Both the position numbers and the translations under genes were made by a program. The notes beneath the pieces are model-generated. The model made no database searches, was not told the DNA's origin, and saw only the letters and a program-made list of their open reading frames with translations. This document shows, piece after piece, positions 12,701-24,700 of a stretch of 64,000 nucleotides of DNA (position 1 is the first letter of the stretch; the number at the start of each line of letters is the position of its first letter). Source of the DNA: Schistocephalus solidus (taxonomy: Eukaryota; Platyhelminthes; Cestoda; Diphyllobothriidea; Diphyllobothriidae); assembly GCA_017591395.1 (NCBI GenBank), contig WEDG01004605.1, forward strand, positions 124,001 through 188,000, in the 5' to 3' direction.

Positions 12701-15700
12701 CCCAGTAAGGCAGCGCGCATCAGCCTGCTTTTCCCCGGTTAGACGCATTTATTTGCGGAAGGGCGTAATCCCAGCGCTGATTGACTGTGGGCCCTTTTAA
12801 AGATTCCAGTGGCCGCTGGTAGAGGCGCGACTGACTGCTCAAGTGGAACAGCTTGGACTGCTGACTGGTAGTAGTGGACAACTGGTTTCCGCCCAGCGGA
12901 CGTTGGGTACACAACAGAATTTCGCGCGGTCTGTTTGCCGAAACAGGGTGGGGGCAGATGATACTACTAATACTCTCTCTCTCTCTCTCTACTGAGTAGT
13001 GAGGTAATTGCTGGGTTACTGAGTGATTGCACAGCACGTTCCAATCCTTTTTTCGTGGTTGGCGATATCAAATTCGTATGAAAGTGAGGCATAAAACAGG
13101 GTCCCTAACGACTGCAGTCAACCAACATCGTGCAAATTGTTTTAAACGCTACTAGTAGTGTAGGCTTTGAGGAAACGGCAGCTAAGAACTTGTATCAACT
13201 GGTTCTTTGGGAACTCTCCCCTCCATGATTGGCGAATCCGGGAAAAGTATGATGACATAAGAATTTAACTAAATTTCACAGACTGATCTTTGGCTGTTCT
13301 CTGCAAGTGTGGCACCCTATAGAAGTGCCTTTTCAGCTCGCTGTAGCGTGTTTTGCCTCGGTGGCTGCTTCTGTGTTTAATGGGCTGTTTACGGTGAGGA
13401 CTTGAAATACGGTAGGTACCAATCGCCTTCTACCGTCGTTACTGCCCTTGCTGCCACCGCCACCACCACCACCATCCTCCTCATCATCATCATCCTCTAC
13501 CAGTACTATTCTTTCCGTCTTCTCGTCGTCGCTTTGTTTTTTTGTTTTCCACCAATTATGTTTAATTTTTGAGAGTTACATACCTTATTTTCAATTTTAT
13601 TGAAAACCGACAGTAATTGAACGTACGTATCTTAAGCCTTTTTGTCTGAGTCGAATGTTACCCGCTCATTCCGCCCCGTGCTGCTACCTTTCTGGCATTT
13701 TTATCGTTCTTTTTCCTTCTTCTCCCTTGTCCTATTTTGCCTCGGCAACAGGGCGTAGCGCGCGCCTTAGATTGTAGCCCCATGTGCAGCACAACGGAAC
13801 CAGCGGACTTGACAGTAGGCGTTTGCAACTCTTGCCTCGCGTTTCCCCTGTCCGCAAGGTTTCCTTGCGTGAGGGCGGTAGAGGGCTTGACCGCAATCAG
13901 TCAATTTGGAAACGAGCAGTTGCTTTCCTGATGAAACTCAACTCTTTCAGTTCCCTTAACAATCTTCAACTTAACGGGGGGGGGGACTGAAGCGTTTGTT
14001 AAGCGCCAACCGATGTACAGCTAGGAAACATTCCTCTTTCCTAGCACTGCTGATCAATATTTTCCGCAAGACAGCTTGGCTTGTTATTTTCATATTTTCA
14101 GTCCTCCTCCTCTTCCATTGTATTCTCCCACACCCATCTTCTCACCCTCCCTCTAAGTCCTATGCCCTTAAAATTGTGTTGTATAACATTAATAATTTAG
14201 GATCTCCAGTGCATGCGTATGTCTGCGCCCTGCTGCTTCGCACTGCTTACGCAGCCTAGGTAGGATATGTTAACGCCCAGGGAATTTTAAATAATCTCTG
14301 GACACTGCTCCTTCCGTTGCCTGCTTCGTGTATTGCCTTCAATTATTTAGGAGTTGAAGGAGGCGCCACAAGGAAAGCATTGGTGTCGTGAGTGGTGCCT
14401 GACCCCGTCTCCGGTCTTCTTGACTCTGTTTTGACACCGGACACAGAAAGGTGCGGGAAGAGAGACTAAGGTAACTGCAGCGCAAGTCTACTTTCGCGTA
14501 AAACTAACCAACGCCCAAGCCAATATACCTGCACCAAAATGCTGTGGAGCACACGGTGGACCTCGTCCGAATCGATGGTCAAACTGTCTTTGTCGTTGAT
14601 GTACTGAAAATGATCCCTGTCGGTGCTTTTTACATTCGATAAATCAAAACGAAACTGCGTGGAGCGTAGATCACCGTCCGTTGAAAATTCGGTTAAACTG
14701 GGGCTTGCTGGATATCGGTTATGTGGGGTAGAAAAACATGTCGTAAAATAGTACAAGGGGGTTTATTTAAATGCAGTTAGTGCTATGATTCAGGATGCTC
14801 ATACTCACAACGAACATACTCACAACCGTCTTGGTAGTCGTATTAGTCACCGCTGCTGGTGCTGCTGCTACCGACGCCAGCACCGTTTTCCTTGGCGCAT
14901 GTCTCCTAGGTAAACTCTCTCCTGCAGTTTTTTTAGCCCACGAGGCACTTCATGAATAGAATGAGATTAGGTGAACATTGCCGACAAAGACAAGTAGGAT
15001 TGGAATGGTCATTTCTGGCTTATTATATATCATTAGGCAGCCATACCCAGCCACTTCGTGAGTAACCGTTTTCATATGTGACAAAAGATGGTAGTTTTTT
15101 ATTTTACTCTGTTTGGCGTTTGTTTAACCGAGGTCTGCATTTAACTGCCAAACATAGCCTATTTATACGTTGGCCCACGAATGAAGGTTTACGCCGCAAT
15201 CCACGGCGCTCCTGGGCAGATTTCCAACCAGACTGCGGTTGATGTGCGATAGACAGTGTCCTGGCCCCTTGCGATCCTTTCAGGAGGATAATGTATGCTG
15301 TTATTGCGGTAATGCATCGACTTTTGAGACATTATCCGCTTTTGTTTTGACCCCCTTCAGGCAGGGGCAGACTGGGCCAAATCCGATTTCCGCGGTCGAC
15401 GAGCGATCCACCTTGCCGCTACCAGTGGACAGATTGAAAGTATTGAATTCCTGCTGCAGACGGTACTGAGGGCAACCTCTGCGACCATGTCTGCTCAGAG
15501 CACCACCAACGAGACTCTCGTCTCTGTCTTTTGCCCACTTGATCAACGCGGATTCACTCCTCTTCATTTTGCAGCCTATAATGGGCACGCGAACGTTGTT
15601 CAGATCCTTCTCAATCACACTGCTTATCAGCGTCCTCATGTGAGATTTTGAATTAATTTTTCGTCTATCTCATTAACAAGCTGTTTTATGTCTCTTTCTA

Positions 15701-18700
15701 TCGTCCTCTGATTAATCTTGTGTTAGTGGATTGACGCCTCGTCGATCGGTTACGAGACATACACGTCCCCAACTGCTTTGGCGATCACACTCAGGTGACG
15801 TCAGCAGTCGCATAGGACACTTACCGAGAAAGGCAATGGATACTGGAATGGCAATTTTTGGCTTATTAGTCGTCATCAGCCAGCCATACCCAACCCGGAT
15901 ATTGCACTACCAGTGGCTCGTAACCGATCGGATAGGGTCTTTTCACTCATGTTCCTATCTATGATCGAAACCTTCAAGGCAACAAGGCCGTGGCTCAATG
16001 GTTAGGGGCGTTTGACTTCTAATATATACGTCGCGAGTTTGAACCTTGGGTATTGCAAAACGCGGAGTTAGATATGGCAGGCTAATGACAGCTTATGAGC
16101 CAGAAATGGCCATTCCAGTCTCTCTTGTCCTCTTTAGTAAGGTTCTTTGGCCTAATCTTACCTTCCTGCCCATATGTAAGAACATTTTCATAAGGTTTCT
16201 TCGGTGGGTTCTCAGCGGTCGGTCAAATTGCATTTTGCCACTTTATCCTTTAGCGCTTTGACTGAGGAACCTGAACTGTAAGACAGCAGTTGCACGCAGA
16301 CTTGATTGATGCCGTTTCGCAGTTTTTATGCCATAGAACTGTCATCAGGCCTTACGGTATATTATTATGTGATCAACATATCCGCGCCCCCCCGCCCGTC
16401 AATAATATCGCGGTTTGTGCGTGATTGCTCATTTATCAGTTCCAAGATCCTGCCTACTTTGCAGGTAGCGTTCACCAGAGGCTTTTCTACTATCTGTCGC
16501 TCACGTACGCTCCAAGTAGCCCCAGATAGGCCAAGATATGTCAGTTTGACCGTCGTGGTTCATGTTCTGCGTGCGGGACAGTAAAATGACCGTAACTTGA
16601 TTTCTAATCTCCTTCAACAGCAGGTGTCTTTTATTTCTCCGATAATATAAATAACCCTTTTTTCTTGCCTATGCCTAAGAACATTACGAATACTGATGGG
16701 CTCTCGATAGCGGTTCGAGTTGATTGTTTGACAATTTTAAGATTGTAGCACTCTGGTTTTAGAACTTGTCATCAAAAGTACGTTTTATATTATTACAGTA
16801 GATTTCCTATCTCATGAAATGTCAACTGAAATTCTAAAATGCGTTTTTGATTCGCACGAATTAATTACGTGGGATTGACATATTGAAATCATACAGCAAG
16901 ATACTTCGGCCACATCAGGATGCCGGCTTTTGAAAAAGTTTCTTTCTGACCGCCTGCAAAAAGTACACTGTAAAAAATGACTACTTAAGCCGTAGGGCTT
17001 TTTTCTCGTGGATTTTCAATGCCCTTGCTCATTCAAATATATTAGGTAGAAAAAACTCACAAAATATTTTTTGTACTCGTTTGGTAGCCAATTACAATTA
17101 CTTCAAATTTTATCCTTGAAGAAGGGATAGTTTTCGCTTTTAAAAAGTGTCTAAGTTGCTGAATAAGTTTGAAACACTACCGAAATTCGGACTTCAATTC
17201 AAGGTTTCCAAACTGCATGCTATTTAAGAAAAAATCACACAGTTCTCTACACTATTAAAAAGGAGTAACATAGTGCTCATACAAATCTTGCAGTAAATGT
17301 CGATCATGTTGTACATTTTACCAGCAACATTAATAAATTTGATGGATACCGTGTATTATGAATTAACGTTTCATGTGCTTAAAAATCACATGATTAGAAA
17401 CTTATTTTAAAACCGAAAGATGCACTTTCTTTAAGCATAGAATTTGAAGATGTAATTGCCTATAAACGAGGACAAAAACTAATATTTTGTGCATTTTTCC
17501 ATATAATATATCTGGATGAGTAAGAGCATCGGAAATCCATGAGAAAAATGCATTCTGCTTAACTAGTCATCTTTATAGGGTACGGCATCCTGAAGTGACT
17601 GAAATACCTTGGGATAAGGCTGCAGGATACTGAGTACCACAATCTTACTTATGTAAATTGTTCGAACCGAAAACACATTTCAGAATTTCGGTTGATATTT
17701 CATGAGACAGGGAATCTGCTCTAGTTTACTTGCTCATTTCTGCTGGTAGACGAATACAATCCACAGGATCACGTACGATTCCTGTTGTTTTATCAAGTGG
17801 TGCGTTCTTAAATAATGTCCCCCGGCCCGGGGGTGTCATTGCGGTGGTCGAGGTCTTTAATTTTCTCAATCAAATGGTGTTTCCCTACATTGGTAAGCCG
17901 CAAGTTAGCTCTGCACAAATTCTGGTTTCTTTGCAGGCCACTGCTTATGAGACGACAGCGAACAGTTAGAAAACATTTGCGAACTTTTCTAGTGCCAGTG
18001 AGCCCTACTAAACACTCTTCCTTTTAATTTCCTCTTTTCTGTACACCGCAAGATGCATTAGATTTGCGCTGTTTCTGTGCTCTTTTGCTGCAATTTCAGC
18101 GGTTTTAGTTCGCTACCTTTGTCATTACCGTTAAACATAGTTTATTTCTGTGCTACAAGATTGTATAACGGTCACCTATTGAAAAACAGTTTAATCCATT
18201 CACGACAATGCCAACCAGCGCGTACCTTCCGCCTACTTAAATTGGTTGACCAACAATCCCCTCACTTGCACTAACCAGCGTCCAACGTCCAATCGCGTCC
18301 GTTTAAATCCCTTTGTCAAATTACGTAATAAAACCTAAGGGGTCTGCTTTTGAAACTGTACACAGAGCCCTCCGTGCCGAAGGATGCTCACATTTCAAAA
18401 GACAACTCTTAGCATCAGACAGGATGGGGTGTTCTCCATTTAAGTTCTGTTAAATTTCTGTTCTGTCCCCATGTTTGGCATTTGGAATACTGTAGAAACT
18501 GGTACTTTCTGTCACAATAAAAAGGGCCCTTTACTGTTTTTGTATGATTGCATGATCTGATTTCCACCTCGAGCCTTTGTCTGCCTTCATTTTCAATACT
18601 TGACCAGGCAAATAGCCAGCTCATGTCCACTGCAAACTAGGTCATTGTTTGGAACCTGAAACTAAGGCCTTGTGGTGTTCCTTCACAAATTGGAGCAAAC

Positions 18701-21700
18701 CTTGTAGACGTAAAATACACTCTTTCGTCGGGAGCCGCAATCTTTGATTTATCTTCTTACGTTTGTATACACTCTGCATCGGTAATCAGCATTAGCATCT
18801 GCATAAATTATCAGGGAAACACCTTCACCGCTGTGCACTGCGCTGCTGCCCGTGGTCACGTTCCCTGCCTTGAGCTCCTGTTGCACTCATTTGGCCTCCC
18901 CTGTCTCCGTATCCAGGACTACCGTGGACGCTCTCCCCTGCATGTCGCAGCTGTGAATGACCAGGTCAGCTGCTTTCTACGTCTAAATCCACGTTATTTT
19001 GCTCCGGTTTCCTCCTTCTCCTCATTTTTGTCGTGATCGCTGTCCTGAGGAGCGGCAGCATCCATTCTGCAATGTTTTTACAGTTTTTATTTCAAACTGG
19101 CACTTTGCATGGCTTCGCCACGTCGTGGTCCGGTTTGCGACCCCGTTCATGTATTCATGGCCGTCAGTAATGGACAATACTACGGAACCAGCGTTTGAAT
19201 ACCCACAGGTTAGGCGAATCGATCACCGTAAGCTTGTATGGACAAGGCAGACCTCCACATACTCCCCACTTTACGAAGGTTTGTAAACTGACGTTAATTC
19301 GATTCAGCTGTTTGCATTTTTTTATTATCGTAGCCTACCCTCGGTGTTTTCGAGACATTATCATGAGAGCTTGCACTAGCAAGCACGCGGTGAAGTTTTG
19401 CCGAGGTTCTCTGGCGTGTCCTGCACTGATAGGGTTGCCCGCATTACGGGCATCTTGCTAGGAAGTGTCTGCCAACACACTGTTCCGGTCACCTCTTCCG
19501 GTTGCGCCTAGCTTCGCCTGTCAACTGGACCGGCACTGGCACTCTATCCGCCGGAGGCTAAGTAAATAGTGGAGGAGGGATGGTTTCCAGTAGCTGCCTG
19601 TTTTGTAGATGGACATCTCTGCTGGGCTCCCCTGTCCGACTGCTGAAACCTCAATGCATGCTAGGTCGCATTCAAACATGGATGATGAAATTACCGCACT
19701 TAACGACTAGGTCGCGGACGCCAAGCTATCATCACATCCATTATCGACCCCCAGCGGTGGTCGTGATAGCTGCTAATTGTATTACTTATGTGATCGCTTG
19801 GCCACTACGCACTATAAATACTGCTCACCTTGTGCATCTATCACCCTTTCTGCTACTGTCTTTGATGATGGGTTCGAGAGCGAATCCGAAACGTCTGGCC
19901 AATAAACACCACGTTCCAGTGATCGCTTCTTCTTCTTTCTTTCTTTCTTTCTTTCTTCTTCTTCTTCCTATTTTTCTTCTTTCTTCTTCTACCTCTTATT
20001 CTCCTTTCTTCTTCTTCTTCTTCTTCTTCTTCTTCTTCTTCTTCTTCTTCTTCCCGCCCCGCCCACTAAAAATAGGCAGTCTTGCGATAAACTTCAGGCA
20101 GGGCTTAAACTTAAGGCTGACACTTACCCCCCCAAAAAAAGTAAACTCACTCTCAGCTTAATCGTAGTCCTACCCTAAGCATCAACCTTACAGTTAACAC
20201 GATAACAACCTAAACCATTAGACTACTCATGAACCTAATCCCCAACTCTGATTTTATCCTCTAACCTAACCCTGAATATAGCCCTAACCTTCAGCTTACT
20301 CCTAAATCTTAGTTCCCAGGAATTAGGCGCAAAGCCACATGCATTGTGGGCTGTTTCTATTCCCGTGTCCTGTTTAGGCGGCCGTACAAAGCATCCTTAC
20401 CCTAAGTTTGCTTGCCACCGTTGCCTCGTGACTAGGTTTTTGGGCCAAAGCGCTTGAGGGGAAAACGTTGAACAAACAACCCCATCAGCTGTTGGCGGTC
20501 TTGCTGTACCCACAATTCCCGCTTCAAGGCTGGATCAGCAGGCATAATCACAGTTGAGATGGACATCACTCGGCTCTCCCTGTCTGACTGCTGAAACCTC
20601 ATTACATGCTAGGCCACCAATCGTCTGCGCTTGGTGCTTCAGTGAGGCTGCAACGCAAAATTAAATTTTGACAGAAGATGGAAACTTCTAAAAATTCCCC
20701 TTCTCTTTCCTGTTCTCACTGCCCCCCTCCTTTTATCTAGGTGGCATGTGTGGAGTGTATCATCAGCTTCGTCTTGCGAAATGCGGCTGGCGAGCCAGAA
20801 TCGCCCTCCCTCCCACCGCTCTCACCACACCCACGGACGGCTGAAGAGATTCGGCTCATGTCCTACTTCCTCGAGATGGTTGACTCAACCGGGCGGACCT
20901 CGTTGATGCTTGCCGCAGCGCACTCAGCCCTCAGCACCCTCCAGCTCCTGGTGAGTCTCTATGAGGAGGCCAAACTGTCGCTGGCATCTTTTATGGCCAA
21001 GGTGGACTCTGAAGGACTCACCGCTCTACACCATGCAGCCTCGGCTGCTGACGAATCTATCGGCCTTTTCCTGGTGGAAACGTAAGTATAGTTCTCGCCG
21101 CTTATGTAAGATATTGTGTTTACACTCAGAGGGCTGCTTCAGCGCCATTTCGTTCTCAATTGTTGGGGTCTTCACTGAATCAAACGCAAAATTTGAATGG
21201 TAAGCCCTCTTCCTCTGCTGAGTTTTGGATTCGCTAATCAGACAAGCTGATTCTAGTTTTCGAGGCCACGGATATGGGGTAGTAATTTTTCACTTTATAT
21301 CCTACTTGTTAAGAGTTACTGACACTTAAAACTGGTTGGTGGGTTTTGCGGTAAACACCTTCTCAGGGCTAAATTGCTGTCGCTTATGACCACATCGATT
21401 ATGTATCAAAAAAAACACATCGACAGAGTAATAGTATTAGTAGTAGTATTATTGATAATAGTAGTAACAGTAATAGTAGTAGTAAAAGCGTTTGCCAACG
21501 ATTAATGTTCTGCTTTTGTAAAGATTGCTTGCGAGATAAACCCGAACCTTTAATCGTTGCAATTGAAGAGACTTACCAATACTCCGAGGGTGCAGTGGTT
21601 AATTGTGTCTGAATTTGTTGTTAATGGAACAGACTTTCGAAGCGCCTGCCTCACCATAATTTTTCCGTAAGACAGAGTCATGATGACTGGAAGTTTGCAT

Positions 21701-24700
21701 TAACTTTTCCCAGGACTAGTGGACTAACCATACCTGATTTTTTCTGTCTTGACTTATCTATTGCCACCGAGAAAACAAATAGTCATGTGGGAGCACCGTT
21801 GGCGTTCACTTTTTTAGTTAGAAACAGTAAGCTGAAGTAGTATAATACTATCAGCGAATTACGTTTCATGAAGATTCAGAGACTAAGCAAACGTTAACTC
21901 TCCTAGTTCTGGAGTGGGCCTCTAAATGTCCTTGTGTAAACAACAATAACTGGAGCTATTTGCTAACAGTTTTTTCAAACGTTTTCACGTTTATGCCATC
22001 TTCGGGTTACTTTATGGCGTTTTTCCACATCACAGCTATCGTAACATGGGTGCCGCTGAGTGTGAATGTACTTCTTTTACAGCATGCCTTCGCTACCCGC
22101 GAACTCGCCGTGTACCCAGCAGTTAGGTAGACAGGTAGATTTTGTCCAACCTTCCCGATAAGGATGAAATCCTGGCGTATTGTGTTCGGGGGACCAGGTC
22201 GTGTATGTGGCCCGCGCAGACGAGGTCAATAGCTGTCAGCCACTGCACCCATTTCCCGCTTCGCCAGTGAGTAGTAGGTTAGACCGACGTCTCACATTTT
22301 CATGACCCCTACCACCCGTTTGGAGCTTGTTTGCTTTGGAAGGCGGCTGGGTCGGTGTGCACCCATCTTGTCCCAAGTAGATACCCAACATGCAGTGATT
22401 AACAGTGTCATGCGGTGGGAAGGCATTGATAACCTTCAGTTCGATGGAGGGCTTATAAAACATCTGATAGGCCCCTTATTGCACCATCTGCATGTGGTGA
22501 ACTTTCGTATTTTTGCGCTTATTAGGTCACATTTACCTCCATGAATACCTGCGATATGACCCCGCCGTCTATACATCACTTCTCACCAGCACTCCTATCA
22601 CACATGGTCATACCCAACATCACATACCCCGTGTTTGCAACCAGCGCTTCTCACGGGATAGGGATGAATGACCCTCGGCCCCTTTTTCAAGTGGCTCCTC
22701 TGCTGCATGTAAAATTCGAGCATAGAAATGCCATGGTGCGCTAAGCGCCGTGACTTCGAAGGTTGCCAACTAAAAATCAAACTTAAACCTCGCACTCAGT
22801 CCAATGTCAGAGTAGCTGACCAGTGATCTGCGTGGCAGGCTGCGATCGCTCCTTCTTAACGTGACCTCTGGTACACGAACATATGTGAGTTGTGCGTCAT
22901 TCAATCCCCTGTTTTTTTCAAATCCTGCTACTTGTGTTTGAGGGCCAGGTCGGTACATAGTACGCGTAGATGAGGTCATCAGCAGCTGCAACTACCACCG
23001 CATCAGACAATTTACCGACTCAGATGGTGGTCTGATCGTGGTGGTGGGGGAGAGAGTGTGAGGTCGACGGCCTAGCGCATTTTCCTCACCATAAACAATC
23101 TGACGCACTTTAAGCTACCACGGTGCCCGAAAACCGTTGCTTGAAAGGTTGCCATTTGACAGGATAACTCGGACATCCCAGTCAGCCCATGCTGTGTTTG
23201 TGTGGAGTAGCTGACTGGTAGACTGAGAGTCAGGCTGCAATTGCCCTTTTCTAATGTGGCCTCTATGACACTCACACTCCGTGGGATCCTAACCAGGTAA
23301 GGCGGCACGCTTTGGGGGTGGTTCCGACCCCGCCAGCCACCTGCGCCCTCTCCCGCCTCCGGGTTTCTTGACACCGGGCCCAGGTGGGGGAGGAAGAGGT
23401 TGTGGTAGATGCAGCGCAAGTCTACTACCACGATACTCTAATGCACACCCAACTCACCGCCATTGTGCAAGTGCTGTAGAGCACATAGTAGACTTCGTCG
23501 AAATCAACGGTCGAACTGTCATGCAATGAAGTCTCTTTCTTTGATTTATCTTTTCTTGGCTCTTTTCTTTATCCTTTTCCGCCCACAGTTTGTGTCATGA
23601 GAACGCGGCTGTTTTTTGTTTTACGTTTTCCTCCTGCCACGGAAGAATCAACGATCCCACCTATTTCAACTTGACTGATCGCCTGGGACGGACACCACTT
23701 CATCTGGCCGTGGGTGCTGGTCACATAAAACTGGTCGAGCGGTTGCTCAGCGCGGGAGCTAACGTTTTTGCCGTCGATGACAAACACCAACTGCCCATTT
23801 GTGCTGGAGCCCCCAATCCCCGGGTGAGTTTCTAGCTCCTCCTTTGTCACCCTCTCCTATGCCGACGCCTCATCTTTATGTTCTCTGTCCAATTCCGACA
23901 AAAATTCTCTATACCTTCTTAAAATGCGAAATTCTGACCTCTAATATTATCTACTGAAATTTTTGGGATCTCACCTTTCGACTAGTTTTGTCAGTCATTT
24001 AAAATTCTGATTGATTTTTCGACATAACATGCTTTGGGAATGGAGAGCCGACCAATCTCTTCGAAATGTCAGCAAGAATAAAAATATGTTCCGATGAACA
24101 ACTTCGCTTTCATAAAGTCACCTTTCATCATTCGCAGCCATTGTCCAGACCTTCAAGATCATTGTCCATTTTGCATTGCAGTCTCGGTAAGCATGAATTC
24201 CATCTATTTCGTCCGAGTGTAGATTTCGACTAGTTAACCCCGAAACTGTATATTTGTTTGTCCGACTTTTCGAAATCATACGGTAGCAACAGCAATAAAG
24301 GAATTTGGGGTTTTCGAAATTCTAACTAATTTACTTCCCTCCGCAAGCAAGTATGTGAAACTGGAACATTCACCTAGGTTAGCTTATGTCTACCTTCTGA
24401 CGCGTCACGTATGGTTATCCGTTTGACCTGCGTCCCAAGGCACCGCGTCTCCAGAGCAAATTAAATCGCTCTCAGTTTCCTAAAAACAGAAAGACGATAG
24501 CCCTAAATCCTCTTCATTGCTTGTTTCTTTTCGGAGTGGATTACATCGGTTCGCTGTATTTTGTCAATGCCCTCCCCGTCGGTATCCCCTGATGTTTCAT
24601 GTGTGTTCTTTCCCTTGAATGTTTGGTTTCCGCTGAAGCCTTTCTGAGAACTGGCGTCCTCCTTTTTGCCTCTAGGTTGCTAAGTGCCTCTCCGTCCTCC

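Noticed and set aside
15727..15794. Splice-flanked open stretch that could be an extra exon of the ankyrin gene
   Set aside because: Its 68 bases would shift the frame between exons that already join perfectly in phase 0 (QRPH|GNTF), and the vertebrate homologues have no sequence there.
19580..20161. 193-codon plus-strand open frame
   Set aside because: Half of it is a pyrimidine microsatellite giving Phe/Ser runs; the rest is non-coding repeat sequence.
20165..20315. Telomere-like CCTAACCC words
   Set aside because: Only scattered, irregular matches to CCCTAA; no tandem run, so not a telomeric tract.
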